A DNA stretch of 16,007 nucleotides, from assembly GCA_002362575.1 (NCBI GenBank), contig DEUM01000033.1, positions 1-16,007 of the forward strand, read 5' to 3'. This DNA is from Lachnoclostridium sp. UBA3262 (GTDB lineage: Bacteria > Bacillota > Clostridia > Lachnospirales > Lachnospiraceae). Both the position numbers and the translations under genes were made by a program. Shown here in pieces: positions 1-8,475 of this stretch. The notes beneath the pieces are model-generated. The model did no database searches. It saw only the letters and a list, made by a program, of their open reading frames with translations, and was not told the origin of the DNA. How positions within the stretch are numbered: the stretch's first letter is position 1; each line of letters opens with the position of its first letter.

Positions 1-3000
1 AGTATATAATTTCTGTAACAACTCTTTGCACACCTGTGTAGAGCGGCTGTTTGGAAGACGCTTTTTAGCACGAACCTCCGAAAGATATATAATTACATCA
101 TCCCTGCCATCATAACCCGCCAATAATTCAAATAACCGGGGCTCCTTCTCCATGTACTCCTCCTTTGTTCTGCACTGAATCCACAGTTCCTTATCCAGTT
201 CATCAAAAGGGAGCACCTGTGAGCAAATCATCTTTGCCGGCTTGTCCTCCTCAACGGTGACGCGTCCCTGAATAAACACCTTTCTGTCTTCCTCCAGTAC
301 GCTTCGGTTTTTCTCATAATCCTTTGGAAATACAATGATCTCCACCGTTCCGTACAAATCTTCCACAGTAATAAACGCCATCAGATTATTCGTCCTCGTG
401 GTTTTGACTGTCTTGTCTATAATCATTCCTCCGATGATAGCGCGCTCCTCGTCCTTAACCTTTGGCACATCTTCTCCCTCTGCCGGAACAAAATCCGCCG
501 TCGTCCTCGTAATATTTTTCTCCAAAAGAGAAACATACTCCTCCAGCGGATGACCACTGATATAAACGCCAAGGACTTCCTTCTCAAACGCCAGTATCAT
601 CTCCTTGTCAAATTCCCCGACATCCGGCATCGCGACTTCCATTTCTGCCTGCTCCTCCGGCGCAGCAAAATCAAACAAAGACATCTGACCGCTCATTGTA
701 TGTTTCCGTTCCTGATTGACGCCGTCAATGATACTGACATAAATACTCATTTTCTGCTTTCTCGTTCCCGGCAGACTGTCTAACGCACCCGCTTTAATAA
801 AGCTCTCCATCGTTCTCTTATTGATAGATTTTCCAGATAACCGCAGACAAAAGTCCTTTAAGGACTTATACTTTCCACCTGCCTCCCGCTCTGAAACAAT
901 TTCGTCAATTACAGGCTTTCCTACCCCCTTGATGGCAGCAAGTCCATATCGAATATTTTTCCCATCTGGCGTAAAACGATACTCCCCTGTATTGATATCT
1001 GGCGGAAGAATCTCTATGCCAAGCTGGCGGCAGTTCATAATGTACTCGGTAATCTTCCCTGTGTGCTCCATAAAGGATGTCATTAGCGCTGCCATAAACT
1101 CAACCGGATAATGGCACTTCAAATAGGCAGTCTGATACGAAACAACAGCATATGCCGCCGCATGGGATTTATTAAAAGCATACTTGGCAAAGTCAGTCAT
1201 ATCATCATATATTTTCCTTGCCACATCCTCTGGGATTCCTCTCTTGATGCAGCCATCTACGCCCTCCGCCTCGTTTCCAAAAATGAAATTATTTTTCTCT
1301 TTTTCCATGACGGACGCCTTTTTCTTTGACATCGCACGGCGCACCAAATCACTCCGGCCATAGCTGTACCCGGCAAGGTCGCGTACAATCTGCATGACCT
1401 GCTCCTGATAAACAATACATCCATAGGTCGGCGATAAAATCGGCTCGAGCTCCGGACAGTCGTACTGAATGTTATCCTGATTATTTTTCCCCTGTATATA
1501 TTTCGGTATAAAATCCATCGGGCCCGGACGGTATAGGGAAATTCCGGCAATGATATCCTCCATGTTCTGCGGCTTCAATTCCTTCATAAAGCTTTTCATG
1601 CCCGCACTTTCCAGCTGGAACACACCCTCTGTCCGTCCCGCCGATATCATTTCAAAGACCGCTGGATCCTCATAATCAATATCGTGGATATCAAAGGCTC
1701 CGTTTACAGCGTCCTTTATTACTGTCAGAGTACGCAGGCCAAGAAAATCCATTTTCAAAAGTCCAAGTTCTTCCAGTGTTACCATCGTGTACTGCGTTGT
1801 TATGTTTCCATCCGAAGCACGGGAAAGAGGAACAAATTCATCTACCTCCTCCGGACTGATTACGATTCCCGCCGCATGAATCGAAGTATGTCGCGGCAAT
1901 CCCTCCAGACGGAGCGACATATCAATCAGCTTTTTTGTCTGCTCATCCTGCTCATACATATTTCTTAGCTCGGGATTCATCTTCATCGCTTTATCAATCG
2001 TTATACCGAGCTCCATCGGAATCGCCTTTGCCACCGAGTCCACATAGGCATACGGCATATCCAGTACCCTTCCGACATCCCGGATGACCATGCGCGCCGA
2101 CATCGTTCCGAAGGTCACAATCTGTACGACATGCTTCTCTCCATATTTTTCTGTCACATAATCAATGACCTCCTGCCTTCTCTCATAGCAGAAATCCACA
2201 TCAATATCCGGCATCGTCACACGCTCCGGATTAAGAAACCGCTCAAACAGCAGATTATACCGAATTGGATCAATCATGTCCGTAATATTCAATGAATATG
2301 CTACAAGACTACCGGCCGCCGAGCCACGCCCCGGTCCTACCGGAATATCATGGTCCTTTGCGTACTTGATAAAATCCCAGACAATCAGAAAATAATCAAC
2401 AAATCCCATCTCCTCAATGGTATTTAATTCATAATCCAATCTTTCCCTTAACTCAGGCGCTCTATCGCCATACCGCGTAACAAGACCTTCCTCACAGAGC
2501 TTACGCAGATACTCCCCCGGCGTAAACCCCTCCGGCACATCAAAATGCGGCAGCTTGTACTTGCCAAACTCAATTTCCACATGGCAGCGTGAAGCAATCT
2601 TATTTGTGTTCTCAATTGCCTCCTTCGCATATGGGAACAGCTTTTCCATTTCCTCCGGGGATTTCAAATAATACTGGCCGCCCTCATAGCGCATACGGTT
2701 TTCATCCGAAACCTTCTTCCCCGTCTGTATACACAATAATATGTCATGGGCTTCCACGTCAGTGTCATAAATATAGTGAACATCATTTGTCGCCACGAGC
2801 GGCATGCCCGTCTCCTGATTCATCCGAATCAGCCCTTGATTTACTGTCTGCTGGTCTGGAATCCCATGATCCTGCAGCTCAAGGAAAAAGTTTCCCTTGC
2901 CAAATATATTCTCGAGTCTCTCTGCCTCCGTCTTTGCCTCCTCGTAAAGGCTCCTCCTTAACAGAGACGGTACAATTCCCGCTAAGCAGGCGCTCAGCGC

Positions 3001-3402
3001 AATGATTCCCTCATGGTATTCCTGCAATACTTCATAGTCCACCCTTGGTTTATAATAAAAGCCCTCTGTGAAGCCGCGGGAGACAATTTTCATCAAATTG
3101 GCATACCCCGTATTATTTTCCGCCAAAAGGACAAGGTGGTGATATCTCTCCTCATTTTCGCTCCCCGCCTCCCTGTCAAAACGGGAACCGGGCGCCACAT
3201 AAACCTCACATCCGATGACAGGGTTGATGCCCGCCGCTTTGGCCGCGCGGTAAAAATCAATCACGCCATACATAACCCCATGGTCGGTAATGGCAAGACT
3301 ATCCATTCCTAAATCCTTTGCCCGGTTTACCAGCTCGCCAATTTTACTCGAACCGTCCAACAGGCTGTATTCCGTATGCACATGTAAATGCGTAAAATTC
3401 AT
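1..3402 (-). CDS. dnaE: DNA polymerase III alpha subunit DnaE (C-terminus cut by window edge)
   Basis: Replicative DNA polymerase of the C family, acting at the replication fork; in Clostridia it works beside PolC. The frame is open from the ATG at 3402 to base 1, giving 1134 residues, so only a short C-terminal stretch is missing. The N-terminal PHP domain opens with HLHVHTEYSLLDG and keeps metal-ligand motifs TDHG, ELQDHG and NDVH. The palm holds the catalytic aspartates in PDIDVDF (D401, D403) and KMDFLGL (D552). A predicted sliding-clamp motif, QMSLF, begins at residue 906, and an OB-fold region follows. A second in-frame ATG at 3414 would add four residues; I chose 3402 because MNFTHLHVHTEYS matches the usual family start. 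It lies just after the terminator of the hprK operon, and I see no convincing promoter of its own. Family identity is certain; only the exact start is open. Confidence 0.97.
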   Translation of the reverse strand, partial: MNFTHLHVHTEYSLLDGSSKIGELVNRAKDLGMDSLAITDHGVMYGVIDFYRAAKAAGINPVIGCEVYVAPGSRFDREAGSENEERYHHLVLLAENNTGYANLMKIVSRGFTEGFYYKPRVDYEVLQEYHEGIIALSACLAGIVPSLLRRSLYEEAKTEAERLENIFGKGNFFLELQDHGIPDQQTVNQGLIRMNQETGMPLVATNDVHYIYDTDVEAHDILLCIQTGKKVSDENRMRYEGGQYYLKSPEEMEKLFPYAKEAIENTNKIASRCHVEIEFGKYKLPHFDVPEGFTPGEYLRKLCEEGLVTRYGDRAPELRERLDYELNTIEEMGFVDYFLIVWDFIKYAKDHDIPVGPGRGSAAGSLVAYSLNITDMIDPIRYNLLFERFLNPERVTMPDIDVDFCYERRQEVIDYVTEKYGEKHVVQIVTFGTMSARMVIRDVGRVLDMPYAYVDSVAKAIPMELGITIDKAMKMNPELRNMYEQDEQTKKLIDMSLRLEGLPRHTSIHAAGIVISPEEVDEFVPLSRASDGNITTQYTMVTLEELGLLKMDFLGLRTLTVIKDAVNGAFDIHDIDYEDPAVFEMISAGRTEGVFQLESAGMKSFMKELKPQNMEDIIAGISLYRPGPMDFIPKYIQGKNNQDNIQYDCPELEPILSPTYGCIVYQEQVMQIVRDLAGYSYGRSDLVRRAMSKKKASVMEKEKNNFIFGNEAEGVDGCIKRGIPEDVARKIYDDMTDFAKYAFNKSHAAAYAVVSYQTAYLKCHYPVEFMAALMTSFMEHTGKITEYIMNCRQLGIEILPPDINTGEYRFTPDGKNIRYGLAAIKGVGKPVIDEIVSEREAGGKYKSLKDFCLRLSGKSINKRTMESFIKAGALDSLPGTRKQKMSIYVSIIDGVNQERKHTMSGQMSLFDFAAPEEQAEMEVAMPDVGEFDKEMILAFEKEVLGVYISGHPLEEYVSLLEKNITRTTADFVPAEGEDVPKVKDEERAIIGGMIIDKTVKTTRTNNLMAFITVEDLYGTVEIIVFPKDYEKNRSVLEEDRKVFIQGRVTVEEDKPAKMICSQVLPFDELDKELWIQCRTKEEYMEKEPRLFELLAGYDGRDDVIIYLSEVRAKKRLPNSRSTQVCKELLQKLYT

Positions 3403-3456
3403 GGTTGCCCCCATTTCTCAATCGTATTGTTCACAAAAATCAGTCTTTCCCATAAG

Positions 3457-3487
3457 ATAAAAAAGACCCGGCTTGCGCACAGGTCTT
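3457..3487 (-). terminator. Intrinsic terminator of the hprK-to-crh operon
   Basis: Read on the minus strand, AAGACCTG and GC pair with GCCGGGTCTT around a GCAA tetraloop with one bulged T (10 bp). The stem is followed directly by six T residues. It begins 8 nt after the stop codon of the HPr-like gene, so it should end the six-gene operon and separate it from dnaE. Confidence 0.9.
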
Positions 3488-3495
3488 ACTTTTTA

Positions 3496-3747
3496 TTACC
3501 TTCCAGTCAGATACTTTTCGATGCTTTCCAGTGCGGCTTCCTCATCTTCACCGTCCACAGAAACCTCAAGCTCCTGCCCCGGAACCAGACCAAGTGTCAT
3601 CATTCCCATAATGCTCTTAGCATTTACCGTGACATTGTTCTGGCAGATATTCACACGGCTCTTGTATTGACTTGCCACTTGTACCAGCATAGCAATCTGC
3701 CGTGCTACTTCTTTTTCCACACTAACACCAATGCTTTTTTTAATCAT
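3496..3747 (-). CDS. Crh-like HPr-family protein lacking the active histidine
   Basis: An 83-residue HPr-fold protein. In classical HPr, His15 carries phosphate from PEP and Ser46 is phosphorylated by HprK. Here the His15 position is Val14 (local sequence VEKEVARQIAMLVQVAS in place of the GIHARPA motif), while the Ser46 region is intact as NAKSIMGMMTLG with Ser45. This pattern matches Crh, the HPr paralog of Bacillus that lacks His15 and acts only in catabolite regulation. I infer that this protein cannot carry PTS phosphate and is a regulatory HprK substrate. A longer frame starts upstream, but GGAGG at 3753-3757 lies 5 nt before the ATG at 3747, and this start gives the normal family length. 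It is the last gene of the hprK operon, 51 bp after whiA, a position also typical of crh in Bacillus. The family is sure; the Crh-like role is inferred. Confidence 0.9.
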   Translation of the reverse strand: MIKKSIGVSVEKEVARQIAMLVQVASQYKSRVNICQNNVTVNAKSIMGMMTLGLVPGQELEVSVDGEDEEAALESIEKYLTGR

Positions 3748-3752
3748 CTTTT

Positions 3753-3757
3753 CCTCC
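3753..3757 (-). promoter_or_regulatory. Ribosome binding site fixing the Crh-like start
   Basis: On the minus strand GGAGG lies 5 nt before ATG 3747. This supports the 83-residue product over a 100-residue frame that begins further upstream. Confidence 0.85.
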
Positions 3758-3798
3758 ATCCTGCTGCGTTCAGCCAAAAAATCTGCCTCGCACCGCAA

Positions 3799-4725
3799 CT
3801 AGATATCCTTATCTTTATTTTGTTCATGTAAGCTGTCAGCAATTTCACTCAGCTTTCGTAACCGATGATTTACTCCCGATTTTCCAACCGGAGGATTCAG
3901 CATTTCTCCCAGTTCCTTTAATGAAACCTCCGGATTTTCTAACCGCAGTCTGGCAACCTCTGCAAGCTTTTCTGAAAGATGTCCGAAACCTGTCGTGTCA
4001 TAAATATAACGAATATCTTCCATCTGTCTTGACGCCGCAGAGACAGTCTTTTTAATATTCGCCGCCTCACAGTTTACCTGACGGTTAATCGAATTCCTTA
4101 CCTCTCTTATAATCCGTACATTTTCAAACTCCATAAGCGCTACATGGGCGCCGATGATATTTAAAAAATCAACAATGCCAGCGCCTTCTTTCATATACAC
4201 AATATGATTTTTCTTTCTTTCGGCAATCTTTGCTTCCAGTCCAAAAACACCTATCATATCCTGTATTTTAGCAGCACGGTTATAGCTTCCAGCTGACAAC
4301 TCAAGATGATACCCACTATTTGGATTTGCCACGGAACCGCTCGACAAAAATAAGCCCCGTAAAAATGCCCGTTTACAACATTTTCTCTGAATGAGACGTT
4401 CTGAAACGAGCAATGCGCCGTCCATAACCATGATTTCTTTCATAAAATTTCCGACTTCCTGGTCTGACAGCAGATACAAAGCATATTGATGATTTCCACG
4501 TACTGATATATCCGGTATTATATGAAATGCTTTCTTAATTAAAATATAGCATTTTTTTGCTACTGTCAAGTTCTCTGTAGCAAACTCTGCAATAAATTTT
4601 CCATTTTCTTCCATTTTTATTTGTCCGCAGACAGAAAATAATGCCGCAATCTCTGCTATCTGGCAATGCTTTGCCTTCCCTGTCTGCTCAAGCAATTCAT
4701 CTTTTACTTTTCCTGCGAACGACAT
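3799..4725 (-). CDS. whiA: Sporulation/cell-division regulator WhiA
   Basis: WhiA family (formerly DUF199), a DNA-binding protein with a degenerate LAGLIDADG homing-endonuclease fold and a C-terminal helix-turn-helix. Streptomyces WhiA is a sporulation transcription factor; Bacillus WhiA influences cell division and chromosome segregation. Seen here: the family N-terminus MSFAGKVKDELLE, the central region with FLRGLFLSSGSVANPN (the degenerate endonuclease-type core), and the conserved end LKELGEMLNPPVGKSGVNHR (about residues 269-288) inside the predicted HTH. At 308 residues it is full length. Its start lies inside the 3' end of rapZ (22 bp overlap) with only a weak Shine-Dalgarno sequence, so translation is probably coupled to rapZ. 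The Crh-like gene follows 51 bp downstream. Identity is secure; the regulatory targets in this organism are unknown. Confidence 0.95.
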   Translation of the reverse strand: MSFAGKVKDELLEQTGKAKHCQIAEIAALFSVCGQIKMEENGKFIAEFATENLTVAKKCYILIKKAFHIIPDISVRGNHQYALYLLSDQEVGNFMKEIMVMDGALLVSERLIQRKCCKRAFLRGLFLSSGSVANPNSGYHLELSAGSYNRAAKIQDMIGVFGLEAKIAERKKNHIVYMKEGAGIVDFLNIIGAHVALMEFENVRIIREVRNSINRQVNCEAANIKKTVSAASRQMEDIRYIYDTTGFGHLSEKLAEVARLRLENPEVSLKELGEMLNPPVGKSGVNHRLRKLSEIADSLHEQNKDKDI

Positions 4726-5597
4726 ATATTCCGTAACCTATCCTTCTCTATATCTCTATGTTCCTTCTTGCATCCATATTCTGTATTTTCAAATTCTTTA
4801 CAAAGGGCGTTCGTCAATGTCACCGAGCGATGCTTGCCGCCGGTACAGCCAATCGCAATGACTAGCTGGGTTTTCCCCTCTACAATATAATTAGGAATCA
4901 GAAAATCCAGCAAATCTTTTATCTTTACAAGAAATTGTCCCGCTTTATCCGAAGACATAACATATTCATATACTTCGCTGTCATTTCCTGTCAACGGTTT
5001 CAATGCTTCAATATAGAATGGGTTTGGCAGAAAACGTACATCAAAAACCAAATCGGCATCCGAAGGGATTCCATACTTAAATCCAAAGGAGACAAAGGTA
5101 AGATAAAAATTGCAGAAGCTTTCCTCCGCTACAAAAATACGGTCAATTTCCTGTTTCAATTCCCGAATCAAAAGCGTTGTCGTGTCAATAATATAATCAG
5201 CCTGTTTTTTCAACGCTGCCAAAAGCTCCCTTTCATATTCAATCGCCCTGTCCATCCGTCCACCATTTGCCAGCGGATGCATTCTTCTCGTCTCCTTATA
5301 CCGCTTTACAATAACCGGAGTCGAAGCCTCAAGAAATAATATCTCTAATGCATATCCTTCCTCTTTTAATCCATTTAATACATTCGCAACCTCTTTCAGC
5401 GGTTCCCTGCCGCCACGGATATCCAGCCCCAGAGCCACTCTCTCAATCTGTTCACTGGAATCCTCTGTCAACTGCATAAAAGTGGGAAGCAACGACACCG
5501 GCAGGTTATCTACACAAAAATATCCGTCATCCTCCAAAATCCGCATAACAGAACTTCTCCCTGCACCACTCATACCTGTTACAACAACAAATTTCAT
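4704..5597 (-). CDS. rapZ: RapZ/YvcJ-family nucleotide-binding protein
   Basis: P-loop protein of the RapZ family. In Escherichia coli it is an RNase adaptor in glmS sRNA control; in Bacillus (YvcJ) it binds and hydrolyses nucleotides. The N-terminal P-loop domain shows GMSGAGRSS (from residue 8), then DDGYFCVDNLP, LDIRGGREPL and the acceptor-like SFGFKYGIP. The C-terminal domain has the signature GCTGGKHRSVT near residue 250. Length is 297 residues, normal for the family. The Walker A Lys is Arg (R14), which is unusual. I chose ATG 5597 because MKFVVVTGMSGAG matches the family start; GTG 5606, preceded by AAGGAAGG, is a possible alternative that adds three residues. It follows murB after a short gap and overlaps whiA by 22 bp. 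The usual next gene, yvcK, is absent here. Confidence 0.94.
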   Translation of the reverse strand: MKFVVVTGMSGAGRSSVMRILEDDGYFCVDNLPVSLLPTFMQLTEDSSEQIERVALGLDIRGGREPLKEVANVLNGLKEEGYALEILFLEASTPVIVKRYKETRRMHPLANGGRMDRAIEYERELLAALKKQADYIIDTTTLLIRELKQEIDRIFVAEESFCNFYLTFVSFGFKYGIPSDADLVFDVRFLPNPFYIEALKPLTGNDSEVYEYVMSSDKAGQFLVKIKDLLDFLIPNYIVEGKTQLVIAIGCTGGKHRSVTLTNALCKEFENTEYGCKKEHRDIEKDRLRNICRSQEK

Positions 5598-5634
5598 CGC
5601 CCTCACTCACCTTCCTTAGTTGCCTAAAAAATTG

Positions 5635-6504
5635 TTAAAACTTACCAACCATCCTTACTTCCGGTTCCAGCTCTACCTGAAACTTTTCCCTGACTCTGTT
5701 CTGAACCTCCTCAATCAGGCGTCTGACCTCCTCTGCTGTCGCATGCCCCCTATTTATAACAAAACCACAGTGCTTTTCTGACACCTGTGCGTCCCCGATA
5801 CGGTACCCCCGCAGTCCGGCATCCTCAATCAGCTTTCCGGCAAAATATCCCTCTGGGCGTTTAAAGGTACTTCCCGCACTTGGGTATTCCAATGGCTGCT
5901 TCTCACGGCGCTTCTGGTTCAACTCCTTCATATCAGAAAAAATCTTTTCTCTCTCTCCTTTTTCAAAAGAAAAAGTTCCCTGAAGTACAATATATTTTTC
6001 CTTCTGGATAATGCTTGAGCGGTATCCCAGTTCCAGTTCTTTTTTACTGAGAACCATTTTATTTCCCTCCTCGTTCAAAACAGTGGCACTCACGATGCAG
6101 TCCTTTATCTCGCCTCCGTAGGCGCCTGCATTCATCGTAATACCTCCTCCCAGCGTTCCCGGAATTCCTCCCGCAAATTCAAATCCAGTCAGACCTGCCT
6201 CCGCAAGCCGGACTGCCATTGTACTAAGCCCGATTCCGGCCTGCACCATCACCATCCCTTCCTGATGAACTGACATACGCTCAAGTCCCCTGCCGATTTC
6301 AATTACCACACCCGGATAACCCTCATCACTAAATAGCACATTGCTCCCACGCCCAAGAAGGTAAAACGGCAGTTTCCTTACTCTGGCAAAATCCAATGCC
6401 TCCATGATCTCATCTTCGTTCTCCGGAATCATATAATATGCTGCCGGGCCGCCTATTTTAAATGTTGTATGAGTGTTCATCATTTCCTGCTCTAATTGAA
6501 TCAT
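5635..6504 (-). CDS. murB: UDP-N-acetylenolpyruvoylglucosamine reductase MurB
   Basis: FAD enzyme that uses NADPH to reduce UDP-GlcNAc-enolpyruvate to UDP-MurNAc, the second committed step of peptidoglycan precursor synthesis in the cytoplasm. The FAD-binding half shows FKIGGPA (15-21), GRGSNVLFSD (51-60) and FAGGIPGTLGGGITMNAGAYG (110-130). The substrate half has Y161/R162 (GYRSS), the proton-donor Ser212 in PSAGSTFKRP, and Glu282 in LEPEVRMVG. The enzyme is the shorter, Gram-positive (type II) form at 289 residues. AGAGG at 6510-6514, 5 nt before the ATG, supports the start. It lies 67 bp after the glucokinase stop codon, with no visible terminator between, so it is probably cotranscribed from the hprK promoter. 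Confidence 0.97.
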   Translation of the reverse strand: MIQLEQEMMNTHTTFKIGGPAAYYMIPENEDEIMEALDFARVRKLPFYLLGRGSNVLFSDEGYPGVVIEIGRGLERMSVHQEGMVMVQAGIGLSTMAVRLAEAGLTGFEFAGGIPGTLGGGITMNAGAYGGEIKDCIVSATVLNEEGNKMVLSKKELELGYRSSIIQKEKYIVLQGTFSFEKGEREKIFSDMKELNQKRREKQPLEYPSAGSTFKRPEGYFAGKLIEDAGLRGYRIGDAQVSEKHCGFVINRGHATAEEVRRLIEEVQNRVREKFQVELEPEVRMVGKF

Positions 6505-6571
6505 ATCAACCTCTGTACTCTTTCTGCTTTCTCTTTATTATTATTCACATCGGAATGTCTCATTCACACTA

Positions 6572-7498
6572 TTACCCTAATAATACCATTCTTACCGCAC
6601 CATATATGCCGGCGTCATTTCCCAGCTCTGCCAGACGGAACTCCTTGTCCTTCAATGCAAACATCGCATTTTCATTGTAATATTTTTCTACCACATTCAA
6701 AATAATTTCCCCGGCTCTTGACACACCACCGCCAATAACAAAAGCTTCCGGATCTACAACATGGGCAACATTGCTCAGTGCAATTCCCAAATAACGTCCA
6801 AAACGCTCTACCGTTTCCTGACAATAGGCATCTCCCGCCTTCGCCTCATCAAAAATCATTTTTGCTGAAATCCTGTCCCGCCCTGCCAGACAGGAATCTG
6901 CCTTCATATACTTTTTTGCAAGACGGACAATACCGGTCGCCGAGGCATACTGTTCAAGGCATCCCTTATTCCCGCAGCCACATACTTCCGTCTCATTTAT
7001 CTCAACCTTCGTGTGACCAATTTCACCACCTGCTCCCTTGCTCCCTGTCAGTATTTTCCCTTTATGAATAATACCGCCGCCAACTCCGGTGCCAAGCGTT
7101 ACCATAACAATGCTGTCATAGCCGCGTCCGCCGCCCTTCCACATCTCGCCGAGCGCCGCCACGTTCGCATCGTTTCCTACTTTTACGTTACCCACCCCGG
7201 TCAGTCCGGCAACCGTATTTTTCACGGAAAATACATCCCAGCCGAGGTTCGCGCATTTGAGAATCACTCCATCATCCGTTACCGGCCCCGGAATCCCGAC
7301 GCCAATACCTTTTATATTGCCGCCCCGCTCTGCCCTTTTTTCCTCAATGCTCTCTACTACATCCGGCAGAATATTTTCACCATTATTTTCTTTCCTCGTC
7401 TTTATTTCCCATTTTTCTAATAATTCACCGGTATCAGAAAAAAGTCCCATCTTTACTGTTGTCCCACCTACATCAACACCTACATAATATGCTGCCAT
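6572..7498 (-). CDS. glk: ROK-family glucokinase
   Basis: ATP-dependent sugar kinase of the ROK family, most likely glucokinase forming glucose-6-phosphate in the cytoplasm. Phosphate motif DVGGTTVK at 9-16; glucose contacts and base in GNDANVAALGE (N109, D110); phosphate loop GTGVGGG at 136-142; sugar-binding Glu159 and His162 in GGEIGHTKV; zinc knuckle CGCGNKGCLEQYAS (Cys173, Cys175, Cys180) characteristic of bacterial ROK glucokinases. At 308 residues it is full length. The Shine-Dalgarno sequence AAGGGG lies just before the ATG. It sits 22 bp after hprK, placing a glycolytic entry enzyme in the same transcript as the catabolite-control kinase. The sugar specificity is inferred from the motifs; other hexoses cannot be excluded. 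Confidence 0.94.
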   Translation of the reverse strand: MAAYYVGVDVGGTTVKMGLFSDTGELLEKWEIKTRKENNGENILPDVVESIEEKRAERGGNIKGIGVGIPGPVTDDGVILKCANLGWDVFSVKNTVAGLTGVGNVKVGNDANVAALGEMWKGGGRGYDSIVMVTLGTGVGGGIIHKGKILTGSKGAGGEIGHTKVEINETEVCGCGNKGCLEQYASATGIVRLAKKYMKADSCLAGRDRISAKMIFDEAKAGDAYCQETVERFGRYLGIALSNVAHVVDPEAFVIGGGVSRAGEIILNVVEKYYNENAMFALKDKEFRLAELGNDAGIYGAVRMVLLG

Positions 7499-7520
7499 GA
7501 TAACCCCTTTCCAGTCATTC

Positions 7521-8444
7521 CTATGAATTCGACAAATTATTCGTTACCCGGTTATATAATTCATAAGCGGCATTATATCCCATCTTCTTCTGACGGAAAT
7601 TAACTGCCGCCGACTCACAGATAATCGCCACATTTCTTCCCGGTCGTATCGGAATCGAATGACATACTACCTTATTGCCTAGATACTCTATATATTGTTC
7701 CTCAAGTCCCATCCGGTCATACTCCTGTTCTTTATTCCACTCCTCAAGCTGAATGACCAAATCAATCGACTGGGTATCTTTCACACTCTCAACTCCAAAC
7801 AGGGTTTTTGCATCAACAATACCGATTCCACGCAATTCAATAAAATGTCTGGTAATATCCGGTGCTGAACCAATTAACGTTTCATCACTGACCTTTTTAA
7901 TTTCTACCACATCATCAGAAACTAGACGGTGGCCTCTGTGAATCAACTCCAATGCCACTTCACTTTTACCGATACCACTCTCACCGGTAATAAGCACTCC
8001 CTCGCCATATATATCTACCAACACCCCGTGAATCCGGATTCGCGGAGCCAGCTCAACCTTTAACCATCGGGTTACCTCGGCAGAAAAGGAAGAAGTAGCC
8101 GCCTCAGAACGCATAATCGGTACTTTATACTGTCTTGACAATTCTATAAATTCCTCTGGTACGGAAAGCCCCCGGCAGAACACAATCCCCGGAACCTTAT
8201 AAGACATAATTTTGCCCATCATCTCCGCACTTTTTTCTATCCCCTGCTTCTCCATGTAAGTATGCTCTACCTGACCGATAAGCTGAATCCTGTGGTGGTC
8301 AAAATAGTCAAAAAAACCTGCCAGCTGCAGTGCCGGACGGTTGATATCCGCCTGTGAAATTTCAATATCCTCCACCTCGATATCTGGCACAAGATTCTCC
8401 ACCTTCATTTTCTCAATAAAATTTTCTAATGATACGGTATACAT
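7521..8444 (-). CDS. hprK: HPr kinase/phosphorylase HprK
   Basis: Bifunctional enzyme of low-GC Gram-positives that phosphorylates HPr (or Crh) on the regulatory serine when glycolytic intermediates are abundant, and reverses this with inorganic phosphate. It is the sensor of CcpA-dependent catabolite repression. Residues 1-130 form the N-terminal domain. The kinase domain carries His139 (RIHGVLVDIYG), Walker A GESGIGKS (154-161), the catalytic SDD (Asp177/Asp178), the HprK signature IELRGIGIVD and the C-terminal PIRPGRN loop. At 307 residues it is full length. GGAGG at 8451-8455 with 6 nt spacing supports the start. It is the first gene of the operon, reading from the promoter at 8476-8504. 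The HPr-like protein at the operon's far end retains the target serine. Confidence 0.97.
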   Translation of the reverse strand: MYTVSLENFIEKMKVENLVPDIEVEDIEISQADINRPALQLAGFFDYFDHHRIQLIGQVEHTYMEKQGIEKSAEMMGKIMSYKVPGIVFCRGLSVPEEFIELSRQYKVPIMRSEAATSSFSAEVTRWLKVELAPRIRIHGVLVDIYGEGVLITGESGIGKSEVALELIHRGHRLVSDDVVEIKKVSDETLIGSAPDITRHFIELRGIGIVDAKTLFGVESVKDTQSIDLVIQLEEWNKEQEYDRMGLEEQYIEYLGNKVVCHSIPIRPGRNVAIICESAAVNFRQKKMGYNAAYELYNRVTNNLSNS

Positions 8445-8475
8445 TTCACGCCTCCATCATTCATATATTGATTTG

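Noticed and set aside
3748..3798. 17-residue N-terminal extension of the Crh-like protein
   Set aside because: The extension exceeds HPr length and contains the strong GGAGG site that serves the ATG at 3747.
3388..3831. Plus-strand open frame of about 147 codons
   Set aside because: It is antisense to the dnaE start, the terminator and the Crh-like gene, so it is a shadow frame.
5598..5606. GTG start of rapZ, adding three residues
   Set aside because: MKFVVVTG from ATG 5597 matches the family N-terminus better; the GTG remains possible.
6505..6571. Possible terminator between glucokinase and murB (GAATG-AGA-CATTC)
   Set aside because: The stem is only 5 bp and lacks a T-tract; it is too weak to call.
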